The translations under genes were made by a program, and so were the position numbers. From Colletotrichum lupini (Eukaryota > Ascomycota > Sordariomycetes > Glomerellales > Glomerellaceae), in contig NC_064672.1 in the NCBI RefSeq assembly GCF_023278565.1, forward strand, positions 744,001 to 808,000: 64,000 nucleotides of DNA. The letters run 5' to 3'. The notes under the pieces are model-generated. The model saw nothing but the letters and a program-made list of their open reading frames with translations. It did no database searches and had not been told where the DNA came from. Shown here piece after piece: positions 21,726 through 32,311 of this stretch (the stretch's first letter is position 1; each line of letters opens with the position of its first letter).

Positions 21726-24141
21726 TTTGTGTGCATGTGTGTACCGGGTCCCAGGTGTCTTTTAGTGGGCGCGAGCGCCAAACGGGCCAGAACTTTTTGC
21801 GCGCTAGGGAGCCCGATCTTTGGTTGTAGGGGGGGCGTCGGGTGTCGCAAGTTTTCCTGAGACAGCGGGTGAGTGGGCGCAGCCACGGAGCGCTGGGTTC
21901 GCCCGGGGCAGGTTGTGGACGGTGGATTAGCGGGCAGGCGGGCGGGAGATTGGCCTAGGCGTGTCTTGGCAGGGAGTTCCTTGACTTTCGAGTCGTTCCA
22001 CGCTTTTATCCTGCGGGATTGTGGACTTGTACGCAGTAAAGCCTGTGATTGTCGGTCGTCCGTCTCGAGTTCCTCCTATTTCCTCCAAGGCTCTCCAGCA
22101 CTGCGTGGAGATGGGACGGAGAGCAATGCGCTGGGTTGGGGAGGAGAGAAGAGGGTAACTGGATAAGCCCGCCCGTAAATCACAAAAAGTCGTGCCAAGA
22201 GCCCAAGAGGAGGGAAGGATGGGAGGGAATGAACAGGGCCAGGGAAAAGAAATAATAAGCTGAAGAAGAGAAAGCGGAAAGGTCGACTTAAGAAGAAACC
22301 TGCCTGCCCCGAACGGAATATTGGCAGAATCGACAAGACGCGGGACGTGGGAACAGGAACAGGAACAGGGGGCCACAGATGCAGTGCAACTGATGCGGCC
22401 GATACCCAGAGAAGGTAAGCTAAGGTATTCGATCAATCTCCCCGGTCTGGACTGGTGTGTACCCTGTGCTGTTTTGCTGGTGCCGTGGGCCGTGTATCTT
22501 GGTCCAGAACGATTCTTCACTTTCCTGATCCTCTCAAGTTTGCATTACACTGGGGGGGGACATGGCGCCCAAACTCTCCACCTCGCGTGCTTTCCACGAA
22601 GCATTGGCGTACGACCATTCATTATCCCACTTGACCAAGATTCCCGTATGGAACGGGGTAAGGCACACCAAGCGTCGCGAACCGAACAAAAGACAGAAAG
22701 AAGCAGAAAGAGGGGAACGAAGCTACCCAAGCTAAGCTCAGATCCAAATGAACCACTCACTGTACCCAGAAAGCTTGAACTGCAGCATCGTAGCATTCGA
22801 CAATGGGCTCACATGCCCACCCGCCCCAGCCGAGGACCAAGAGATATGCACGTAGTACCTAATGAACTTCGTACCTACTAACCCATCATCTCACATATCC
22901 CAGAATGCAACCAACAGAGTCGGGGTCGCTCTCAAAGTTCCTCGAATCCGTACTGGTACGGCGCAGCAACCGACGGGCGACCCTTCCCCGTCCCCCCTCG
23001 GCCCTCCCCCATTGGCCCGCCTCCCCGGCCGAATGCCTCTCTTTGGGCCACCTCCTCCGGGTCCCATCCTCCGCTCCACAGGGTAACATGCACTCGGAAG
23101 GGGGGCCTATCCCGAACCTACATGTCTGAGCAAAAAGCGTCTCGAGAGTCGAAAAAGGATGGCCATTGTCAATTGGAGATACATCCTACCTGAGCAACGC
23201 CAAAAACTCTCTTTCTCAAAGTAGACGAACAAGAGTCAGATAGACTTGAGAAAACATGGCTACGGTAGCATGTGTACACATCTCTCGACTACCCAATCGT
23301 CTCATCTACTTCGCCGCACACGAGCAGATTTACTGCGTTCCCAGTGTTCCCATGCCCGTCCTCCGTCGTCGCGCCATAAACTCGCCTCGCCTCGCCTGCC
23401 CTCTCGCCTAGTAAGGTATGCTGCTCTATCCGAGATGAGCTGATCAACTTTACCTTCTTCCGTCAAGTTTGTCATAAACACGTAGCAAAAATCATTTACT
23501 ATCCATCCCCGAAGCCCCTACTTCTTTCTCTCTCTCTCTACTGGATTTCTGAGCTGCAGTCCAAAACTTGTACACGTTTCTTTAACAGAACTGTGCCATG
23601 GCTACTGCTTGACGGCTCCCGATTCGGTCTCAAGGATGAGATCTCTCTTGGCCCAAGAGCCTGTCTGTCGTACGTCAAGCATGATATAGCTCCAATGCTA
23701 CTCAGCAGTCTTTCACATCTTATCATACGAGAGATCCGCATGCAGGTAAAAGTCATGGTGAAATCTATTGCGCGATATGCCCATGGTACAAAAGACAAGA
23801 TCTTTCGGCGCCGCAAGCCGGACAGCGCCCACTACTGAGCAACCCGGCTTGACGAGCACCACTGGGGTGAAGGGGTGGAGGTACAAGGGGTAGGTTGGAG
23901 GTCCCAAAGGAAACTCTAGGGCCGGTTTGCTAGACATTTTCGTTCTCGTCTTCATCTCGTCTCGGCAACGACATTTCTCTCTCTCTCTCGCGCGCGCGAA
24001 GCCCACTCTCGTAGAAATAGATACCAGTCGTCCAATGCCGCTAATGCGAATAATGGGCTCGGTCTCGAAAAAAGAAGATGAACCGCCGATGCCGTTCCGT
24101 CGTTCGTCGTCTACGATGTCAAGACTGGGGAAATGTTGCAT
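21726..24141. other. Intergenic region, MFS transporter / QCR6
   Basis: A 2.4-kb spacer upstream of the MFS start and downstream of the QCR6 stop. Open frames up to 186 codons occur but lack domains and plausible composition. CT/TC-rich and CG-repeat tracts occur near 23525-23545 and 23970-24000. Nothing else is supported. Confidence 0.45.
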
Positions 24142-25064
24142 TTACTTGAGCTTAGCCCAGAGCTTGGGGGCGGCGCACTGGGTGGCGCAGTGAGCAAGGT
24201 GGAAGACTACACCAGAATGTCAGCTTTCGTCGGCCCTGTAGTGAGCTTCTTTGACCGTCTGCCATTTGCCCATCATATATATATATATATATATATGACG
24301 GACAGGTGTAGAACTTGGTGACAACTTACACTCCTCAACGCAGTCCTCCTTGGCACCCTCCTCGCTGTCGGCAGCCGCCGTGACGCGCTCAACGCACTCG
24401 TCGTAGTGGTGCTTGGCCGGTGCGCAAGCCTTGGACTCCTCGCAGTCTGTCACCCAAAATCGTCAGCAACTCGTTCTGTAGAATTTCGAAATTTCGGACA
24501 ATCGCGTTTAGCGGGTCGATAACGTTGGGAAGCAGGCGTTCGGGTGTCGATGCGGGAGCTCGCGAAATTGCTCATGTGCGTGTCATCGACTGTTTCCCGC
24601 CCAGCACACCGAATGTCGCGTATCGCCATCGAATCTTGTGTCGGGGATTCCGGGAGTGGTAAAAAAACAAGAACGAACCTTTCTCGAGCTGCTCCTTGGG
24701 GTCGACGGTCTCCTCCTCCTCCTCCTCTTCCTCTTCTTCCTCCTCCTCTTCCTCTGCCTCCTCCTCCTCGGCCTCGGGCTCCTCCTTGGACTCCTCCTCA
24801 GCGGTCTCCTCCTCCTGGAGAAAGAAACATTAGTCAACGGTTCTTATTTGTCGAAAAAAAAACTGCAGAGCGAATGCGAAACGAGGACAGCGACGAAGGC
24901 GGGAACGTGATCATCGCCCAACCTCAGGCCATGCCTTGCAACAAATTGCGCGCAAAAAAAATAGCTTCGCTCACCTTCTCCTCGGCGGCAGGGGCCTCGG
25001 CCTCGACGGTGGCCCACGGCATGGCGGCCTCAGCGAGGTCCGTGATGGTATCCCAGAAACCCAT
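24142..25064 (-). CDS. QCR6: Ubiquinol-cytochrome c reductase hinge protein (complex III)
   Basis: Acidic hinge subunit of the mitochondrial bc1 complex, which helps cytochrome c dock on cytochrome c1 at the intermembrane face. It has 135 residues in four exons: 25064-24975, 24814-24679, 24446-24330, 24206-24142. The N-terminus MGFWDTITDLAEAAMPW is followed by a long Glu-rich tract (residues about 31-65). The conserved C-terminal domain has paired cysteines forming the disulfide helical hairpin: DCEESKACAPAKHHYDEC ... DCVEE, then FHLAHCATQC, and it ends APKLWAKLK. All four junctions keep the frame. The Glu tract is encoded by a GAG/GAA trinucleotide array, and intron 3 contains an AT microsatellite. 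Upstream lies the 3' end of the GRAM/WBP2-like gene on the same strand. Confidence 0.95.
24275..24296. repeat. AT dinucleotide microsatellite in QCR6 intron 3
   Basis: Eleven uninterrupted AT units between the splice donor at 24329 and the acceptor at 24207 of QCR6 intron 3 (minus strand). Confidence 0.9.
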
Positions 25065-25881
25065 TGTGGCGGAGGTGCGTGAATTGGCTTGACGTGATGT
25101 CGTGGATAGTGGTTGATTTGGGGTGGGAAGTCGGGAGCTTTCGGCAGAGACGTCGTAGGAACGAAAACTGGGTGTTCTGAATTCGGTCGTAAGTTATTCC
25201 CAATTGGCCCGTTTTGATTGGCTGCGGTGGAAAGGCTGGGTGACTAAGCGTCATCGACCGCGGGAACCGCCAAACGTGACCGTGGGCCGGAGCGCCAAGG
25301 ATCTGCCGTTCCGATGCTACTACCTCCAGCCCGGTTACATCTATACCGGTACTTACCACTTACCTGAGTACCTCACCTCACCTAGGTACCTTGCCTCACT
25401 TCACACCCTTGAGACCGGCCGAAAGCTCCCAAGCCACCATCTCGTCACAATCACATGGAAAAGTGGGAAAGCAAAGGGGAAAAGATCAGGCAAAAGAAAG
25501 TTACGGGGGAAGAAAAGTTACTCGCATGGTTGCGTCAAGCTTCCCAGCGTTAAATTTAACCATCATGCTTACTGAGGTGGCTGCCACTCATCACACAAGG
25601 TCTTGTCCATCTATACCTTGCGAGATGGTTCGCGCACACTGTGATTGCCCCCCCATCTCTTGTGCCTGGGGGCATGCATCCCAATCCTCGTGTCCTCGCC
25701 CTCGTTCTCCTCATCAAGACGTGCTCGTCATTTCTCTACACTTCAAGTTCGTTAAGAAACGCAGGATCCGCCAGCCGCTAGTGTAGATGCTATAAAAAGT
25801 TACAGGTGTAGGAGTGAAATGCAGGGAGGTATCGATGCAAAAAAGCGTTAGTCATGAGCCCGTGATGAATCAAAACCCCCG
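25065..25881. other. Intergenic region, QCR6 promoter
   Basis: An 817-bp spacer between the QCR6 start and the stop of the GRAM/WBP2-like gene. It serves as QCR6 upstream DNA. No gene is supported. Confidence 0.45.
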
Positions 25882-26762
25882 CTATGCTCTGTCAGACTCT
25901 TCGCGAACATGGTCCTCGAGTCGCATGCTGAGCGTCTGTGCTTGCGCCTCATCATAATCCGGTGGGGGTTCGTCCGGACGCCGGTTCGCATTCTGACCCC
26001 CCGGACTTGCCGGCCGACCGGCCGCTTCTTCCTGCTGCTGCTGTTGCTGCTGTTGCGGCGCCAGGCTGCTCGGAGCTGCTCCGCCGCCCTCGGTTGCTTC
26101 GTAGGCCGGCAGCGGCTCGTCCGGAATGTTGACCGTCTGTCCCGTTTCCTGCTGCAGACGCCTCACATGCTCAAGTCGTTCCTTGAGCTCCTCGAACCTT
26201 TGCCGGAACTCGCTGTGGCCGCCCTCCTTGAAGCTCATCTTCACCTCGACCCGTGGTATGTCGGCAGGCACGCCGCCTCCAGAGACGGGCACGACGGTGG
26301 CGGACCAGAACCAGGCGCCAAAGAACGGCGAGCCAACGTAGGAATCGGCGCAGTTCAAGATTGGCGCATGGAACGACTTCAACTCGGCGGTGGGTTTTGC
26401 AGGAATGTAAATGACCTGGAGCAGGGTGATCAGCTTCGCCCTCCGGCGCCATGTCATGGGATAAGTCATGCAGTGCATACCCGTTGTGTTGTGATGTATG
26501 CCGTGCCATTGTCGCTCTTGCGCGCAAAGGGCGTCCTTCCTTGCTGTAAGGCCTTGGGTACCGACAGCTCGAGGCTTACTTTGGCATTGGATCTGTGTCT
26601 GATGTGTTCGTGAGGAAGAGGGTTGATATCACCCGTCTGGGTGATCATGACCCAACTATCACCATGGTCAGAATCTAGGCGGGCCTGGGCAAGCTGTCGT
26701 TCTCTCTGGACGGTGCGGGCAATGGTAAGGGCATGCTGCTCTTGCAGATACTGATCCGTCAT
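25882..26762 (-). CDS. GRAM-domain WW-binding protein (WBP2-like) with PPxY motif
   Basis: Cytosolic adaptor-like protein of 271 residues; exon 1 is 26762-26481, the intron 26480-26416, and exon 2 26415-25882. The ATG at 26762 is preferred over an in-frame TTG a little upstream. The GRAM (PH-like) domain spans about residues 30-160: SWVMITQTGDINPLPHEHI, KVSLELSV, GTAYITTQRVIYIPAKP across the splice site, then ELKSFHAPILNCADSYVGSP, FFGAWFWSATVVPVSGGG and EVKMSFKEGGHSEFRQRF. This order matches animal WBP2. The C-terminus has a run of eight Gln and a PPPDYDEA motif, a ligand for WW domains such as those of Rsp5-type ubiquitin ligases. A role as a membrane-lipid sensor or E3 adaptor is inference. 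Confidence 0.88.
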
Positions 26763-28273
26763 GGTGGACGGCAAGTGTGGGGGTGGTATATAGCCGAGAG
26801 GAGTGTGAGAGAGAGGAGGTTGATTTGATGGTCGAGGTTGGCAGCGGGGTTACCACGGACGCTGGCCGGGATGACTCCGTGGTGCTGGGGCTCGGGGCGG
26901 CGTGGGATGACGGGAAGATGAAGGGGAAACAGAGGCAGAGCATAAGAGGGAAAGGGAACATGGAGGGACGTACTTTATTGACATTTTGAACGAAACGGCG
27001 AGCAGCTGCAGCGCAGAGCTTCCTAGTTCGTCTCAGCGAGTTGAGGGTTGCGTGGGAGTGGGCGTGGTCGGTAGCGGCAGGGCTTGCAGAGAAGCTTCGG
27101 AGATCTGGATTGTGGTGGGGTGGATCCTGGTACAGGCACAGGCACAGGGGAGGTACTTTGTGGGAAGGGGAAAAGGGCGTCGCGTTCTGGGCAGCGGCGA
27201 GGGCGGCGTCGGCATCGGCGTCGGCGGGTGTTGAGAAATGGTGAGGTGAGGTAGGTAAGGTGAGGAGGTGAGGTGCTGCTGTTGGGTTGCTGGTGCTATT
27301 GCTGTTGCTGGCGGCTGCGGCTGCTGTTTGATACACCTCAGAGTCGAAGCGGCGGCCGGCAGAGAGGATGGCGAAGAGCGAGTGAGTAAGTGCCCAGTGG
27401 AAGAGGCGCACCGGAGGGGTGGGCAAGGAAGCAGAGAGGCTGATAGCGTTAGTTGGGTATTAGCTGGGCGGATAAGAAGGGTAAGGCAAGGCACAGGGCA
27501 AGGTCAGGTTTGGTAAGGTATACGCAGTATGGGAGAGTGGACAGGGTATTCTCGGAAAGGGTGGAGGAAAATTAAGGTACCCTACCTTGTTGCTACTTGC
27601 TACCTTGGAGCCTAGAGCGAGGCAAGGCGCGGCAAGGCCAGGCAAATAGGTAGATGTCGTAGTCGTAGTCTTTACTCTGTAGTAGAGGGCAAGGAGGGCA
27701 GACGGCTCAAGGGAAGGGAGCGGGCCAGACAAGATGACACAGCTCGACCAAATCAGAGAGAGAGGAGGAGGCCAAGTTGCGGCAACTACTTTGGCTAGTC
27801 CGACGACGGTGGCTGGGGAAGTTCGGATGCGTAGGTAGTCGAGGTGGGGGAGGGGTTCTGTGACAAGACAAGCAATGGTGTGATGAGACGGTATGGGATG
27901 AGAATAGCTAAGGTATGAGAGGAGGAGGAAGAGGAGGAGAAGGAGGATTCTCTCTCATCAACCTGAGGTGGGATGGGTGTGTAGTGAACGGAGTAAGGTA
28001 GGTAGTCAGTCACGTAGGTAGTGTAATGCGGATAAGGTGGTCGACGAGACAAGGTGAGGTGAAGAAAGCCCAAGTACTTCCGTACCTCTCCCGGCTCTCC
28101 GTACGCAAAAGGTACTTTAGCCACTAAGGTAGCCGTCGCTATTCGTACGTGCTTCTTCTTGTTCTTCTTCTTCGGCTTGGGGGGAGCGGGGGACCCAATG
28201 AGAGACATCGGCGCGCCGCGCAACTGGATGAATGTGTGTCCACATGGGTGAGAGTGCCAATAGGCCCAATACT

Positions 28274-28319
<46 letters not shown>

Positions 28320-30501
28320 TGTGTGTGTGTGTGTGTGAGTGTGAGTGAGAGTGAGAGTGAGAGTGTGCGAGTATCGATTGGATCCAGGCCCCCCCTCCAG
28401 GTGTCTCCAAAAAGTCTCCAACTGACCTTAGGCCGTTAAGTTGCGTCCTGCGTCTTTGCGGGTTCCCTGAACTCTTCTCTCTGTGTCCCCAACTCCCTTT
28501 CTGCCGCTAGTTCACGCAAGTCGTCCAACGTCTGTCGATTCGCCGTGTCTTGTTTGATCTGCTGCTCACTACTCGCTGCTGTTGGGTTCCATTTGTTTGC
28601 TTCTGACATCCACGCAGGAGAGAACTATGGCTACCTTGCCTTGGCGTGCCAGGTACACAGTGCACAGCTTGCTTCTTTCTTTCCTGCTTGCTTGCTTCCG
28701 CTCATCACTGCTCCTGCGTGAAGAACGATGGAGTCTCGACTGGAGTATCCGTGCTCGTATGAATCGTTCTTCCTGCCCTTGATTCTCCTCCTTCTCCTCC
28801 TCTTCCTCCTTCGGTCTAGGTAAAGTACTCATCCACCAGTCGTCGAGAGGTTTGTACATACGCTGCAGGTGTGGATGAGATGCCAGCGACATGGGCCCTC
28901 TGGGTCAGAACTGCTGCAGCCCAGAACAGGACTCTGGACGAATGAGCTCAGCGCTTGGCCAGGGTTGGCTGGGTCGGTCCTTTACGACCACACTGCAGGC
29001 ATGGATAATGGGGGGGGAACTCTGTGCGCCGCGCAGTAGCAGGCGCATTGGATCACGCAGACTCGCAGTAGCAGCAGGCCTGGGACCCGTCTGCTCAATG
29101 CAAATTTGTGAGATTGCGGAGCTTGAAGCGACGTCGTCCTGCAGTTGGCCCAATCGACTGACCCTGGGGTCTGTACTTGATCTGATCCGTCCGAGGTTTA
29201 CCTGCCAGCCGGCGCAAAAGTGGGAATGGTGTCCAAGTTGCCCCCTACCTCTGCCTAGGGAGCCATGTTGTGGTAAGTCTTGACTAAGGACCGGCCGACG
29301 GGCGACACCCAAGGGCAAGGTCGACGGTCGACCGAGATACCAAGCGGCTGCGGCTTCTGGCATCTGCTGCTGGCATTCCCGTCTGCCCTGCGTTGCGCCG
29401 CCGGGCTGCTACCGGTGATACCTAGTGTAGGCGCGAATAGAGTAACAAGTAGCAGTCATTGACCTTGGAGATCTCTCTCCAAGAGGGACGGATGACCAGG
29501 TCTGGGACCAGATTGCCAGGAAGAGTGCAGGCCAGGGATCTCGGGATGGACGCGCCGATCCTTTTGCACCCAACTCGAGCCAGGAACCCTCGTCTTGAAA
29601 TAAAGCCTCTATGAAGCTCTCCCGTCTAGATTGGCTCGGTGAGCGACTTTCACCTTGTGACGGCAACGACAATCCCTCGAGCCATGATGCCAAGGTCACC
29701 GTCTCCAGCTCGACTGTTCGGGTTTCCCAGAAAGGCAGTGAACCATGATTATGAATCCCAGCAGGACACGCCCGTGTCTTGGTGCCTGAAGATGACTCCG
29801 ACGAGTCCGAGAACGACCTCATTCGTACCTAATCGCCCTGTCTGCCTGTACGACTTTGGTTGTGGTCGTGGTTGTGGCATGCCTAGCTCTAGACTGTCGG
29901 TATCAGTCATGAGGGACATTGTGAACCCTGAATTCTTCCACCGCGGACACCCCAAGGCCCAAGCCGACGCAACGCGCGGCGCGGCATATGTCTCACGCAA
30001 AGACCAGACGAACAGATGTCAGTTGTTTTGCATGTTTTAGAAAAAGAAAAGAAGGTGTCTCCCCCCGAGTCAAGCGGAATGACTCGAAATGGCTGCTAGC
30101 TATCAGCTCGTGCCGCAGACATACGCCGTTGAAGCAGAGAAACGGGGATGGTTAGAATGGGGAGCTTGAATTGAGACCTTGGGACTCGGGAGGGAGACTT
30201 TGTGGAAACCATCCAGTGTTGTCCCGTTCCCGTTCCCCGTCAAGACCAGTACCATCCATGATCTTCAGCGGCCCGGGACTTGCCATGCCATCGGGGCCGT
30301 CGAGCATGCGGTCGTTGGGCTTTGTCCACCTACGTCCCACAGCGCAGCCAACCTAATGCCAGAGGGAGACCCAGCCAGGAACAACTTTGCAAAAGCAGCG
30401 CCAGTGGCGGGCTTACATTCATCGTCAAAGACGGAGTACTCTGGTAGCGAGTGCAGCGTGGTCGGCCACATGCCTGCGCGGTACCCAGAAGATACTCAGT
30501 A
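26763..30501. other. Gene-poor intergenic region up to the transposon
   Basis: About 3.7 kb with no supportable gene. Direct observations are a GT microsatellite near 28277, tracts of GAGGT/TAGGTAAGG-type purine-rich DNA at 27230-28010, and several short open frames without domains. The right end is the TA target site of the DNA transposon at 30500-30501. Long frames overlapping the GRAM gene's first exon on the same strand (to 27426) look like low-complexity 5' leader rather than protein. Confidence 0.45.
28277..28370. repeat. GT dinucleotide microsatellite
   Basis: About 20 uninterrupted GT units from 28277 to 28317, followed by GT/GA-interrupted repeats to about 28370. Confidence 0.92.
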
Positions 30502-30548
30502 AGTCGACCCACCCCCTTTTGGCCACCCCCCCCTTTTGGCCACCCCAT
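30502..30548 (+). repeat. Left terminal inverted repeat of Fot1-like element
   Basis: 47 bp starting AGTCGACCCACC, with two internal copies of a CCACCCCC(n)TTTTGGCC-type unit. It matches the reverse complement of 38674-38720 at 45 of 47 positions by eye. Both mismatches are RIP-type transitions (positions 20 and 45 of the repeat). Confidence 0.9.
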
Positions 30549-32087
30549 TTCTCCATCCCAGCCACCGCATTAAAACCCTACCCACGATTTTCAAACTACT
30601 ATAATAATTACAAAAATCGTCCAAATATAATTCTTTTTTATATACTTATTTATTAATATATAATAGTCTTATATACCGAAAATAAAGTTATTCGGGCTTT
30701 TAAAGCTATTAAAAGAGGTTTTTTAGTTAATTAGGCCTCGATTAAGTTTAGAGTTCTAAAGTTAACTTTTTATAATTATAAGAGAGGCTACTAAATAAGA
30801 GTAATAATATTCGTAGACCTCTAAAAGCTTCTTTTATAATAAAAAGACTAGCTAGCTTAATAAGTTCGTATTTAATATAATCTAGGTATTATACTAACTT
30901 ATAAATAACTTATAGAATTTACTAAATAAGTTCTAAGATCCTAGGGGGATATAAATCCTCTTAAGAAGAGATAAATAGACGCTTTTTTAAAGAGGAACTT
31001 ATTAATTAAGGTTTAAAGAAGTCGTACTATCGATTCGAGGCGTTTAAATAGGGCTATTACTAATATAATTAAGTTATAGTTTAGATTACTTAATATACTA
31101 AAGATTAGTAATATTAAATAGGCTAATAAGTATAATATAAATAAGACTAGTATCTTAGAGGGTAAGGGATTTAATAGCCTAGTTTTAAGTAAAGTAAAGA
31201 CTATAGTAGTATTAAAAAAAGAGCCTAGTTTGCGTACTTAGGTATTTATAATCGAGTATATCTCTATTAATAGTTAAGCTATTAAACTACTAGTTATATA
31301 TAAAAAAAAGTCGGTATAGTAGTAGTAGTTTCTATTTAAACTTAACCCTTATACTAGTTAAGAGTTTATAATAATAAATAATAGCTAGATAACCGATAAA
31401 ACTACTCTTAAATAGTTAAAAATAGTGTTCTTATTATAGACTAAGACCCCCCCCCCTTAGGGGGCTTAGTATATTTAATAAGCTTTAATTATTAATTTTA
31501 AATAGCTATAAGAGTTATATAATAATAAAATTTATATAAAAATACTATAAAAATAACGTCTACTTACTATTCTTATTACTATATACTTCCTATATCTTCT
31601 AGCTATTAAATATAGCTATTTTTAAACCTATTAAGTCTAAGTATAAAAAGGAGCTTAGTAAGGAGGACATAGTAAACAATTCTACTATTATTAAAAAGTA
31701 ATACTTCTTAAGCTATTATTAAAAAGCTTATTTAGCTAGTTTAACGTTATTAAATATACGAAATAAATAAAAAGTAACTAGACTATATCCCCCTAATATA
31801 GCTAGACTACTTACTAATTTAATAATCCTACCTAACCTAATTATACTAATTAAAAAGACTATAAATACTAAGTAAGTAACTAGTAATACTAGAAAAGCTA
31901 TTAATTAAGTATTAGCGGCGTTTATTATTAACTAGTTAATACTTAGGAAGGCTAGCGAGCTCTACGATTAGTTAAAGTTATTTATAGAGCTTAGTCTAGA
32001 TTATAATACTTAACGACTACTATTTAAAAAAATAAAAAAGGTATTTAGCGAGTAGGCCTATTATTTAGTAATATCTTAGTATTATAT

Positions 32088-32311
32088 TATTACGAAAGGG
32101 AACTTAAGGCAGGTCGGAACGCTACTATATTAACCTAATTAACTAAAGACTTAACGTAAAGAGGAAAAAAACAGAATAGTGGGCAGAAGCTAGCGAGCTA
32201 GCCCTTTAGGCCCAGCGGTCTAGCTCGTTACGTAACTACTAGGAGCTTAGCCTCGTAGCCTAAGGCTAAGCCACGGGGCCCACAGGGGCCCTAATACCTA
32301 CTACCGTAATA
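32088..32311 (-). repeat. 3' LTR of Ty3/gypsy element
   Basis: 224 bp, the same length as 38191-38414. By eye about 21 differences separate the two, every one a C/T or G/A transition, as expected from RIP rather than ordinary divergence. Confidence 0.9.

Noticed and set aside
26668..27426. 252-codon minus-strand frame starting MPTPPVRLFHW
   Set aside because: It overlaps the GRAM-gene first exon in another frame and is otherwise Ser/Pro/Thr low complexity coded by repeat-rich DNA; probably 5' leader.
29409..29822. 137-codon minus-strand frame, Ser-rich N-terminus
   Set aside because: A stop lies directly upstream and no domain or partner exon was found. The composition is not implausible, but evidence is insufficient.
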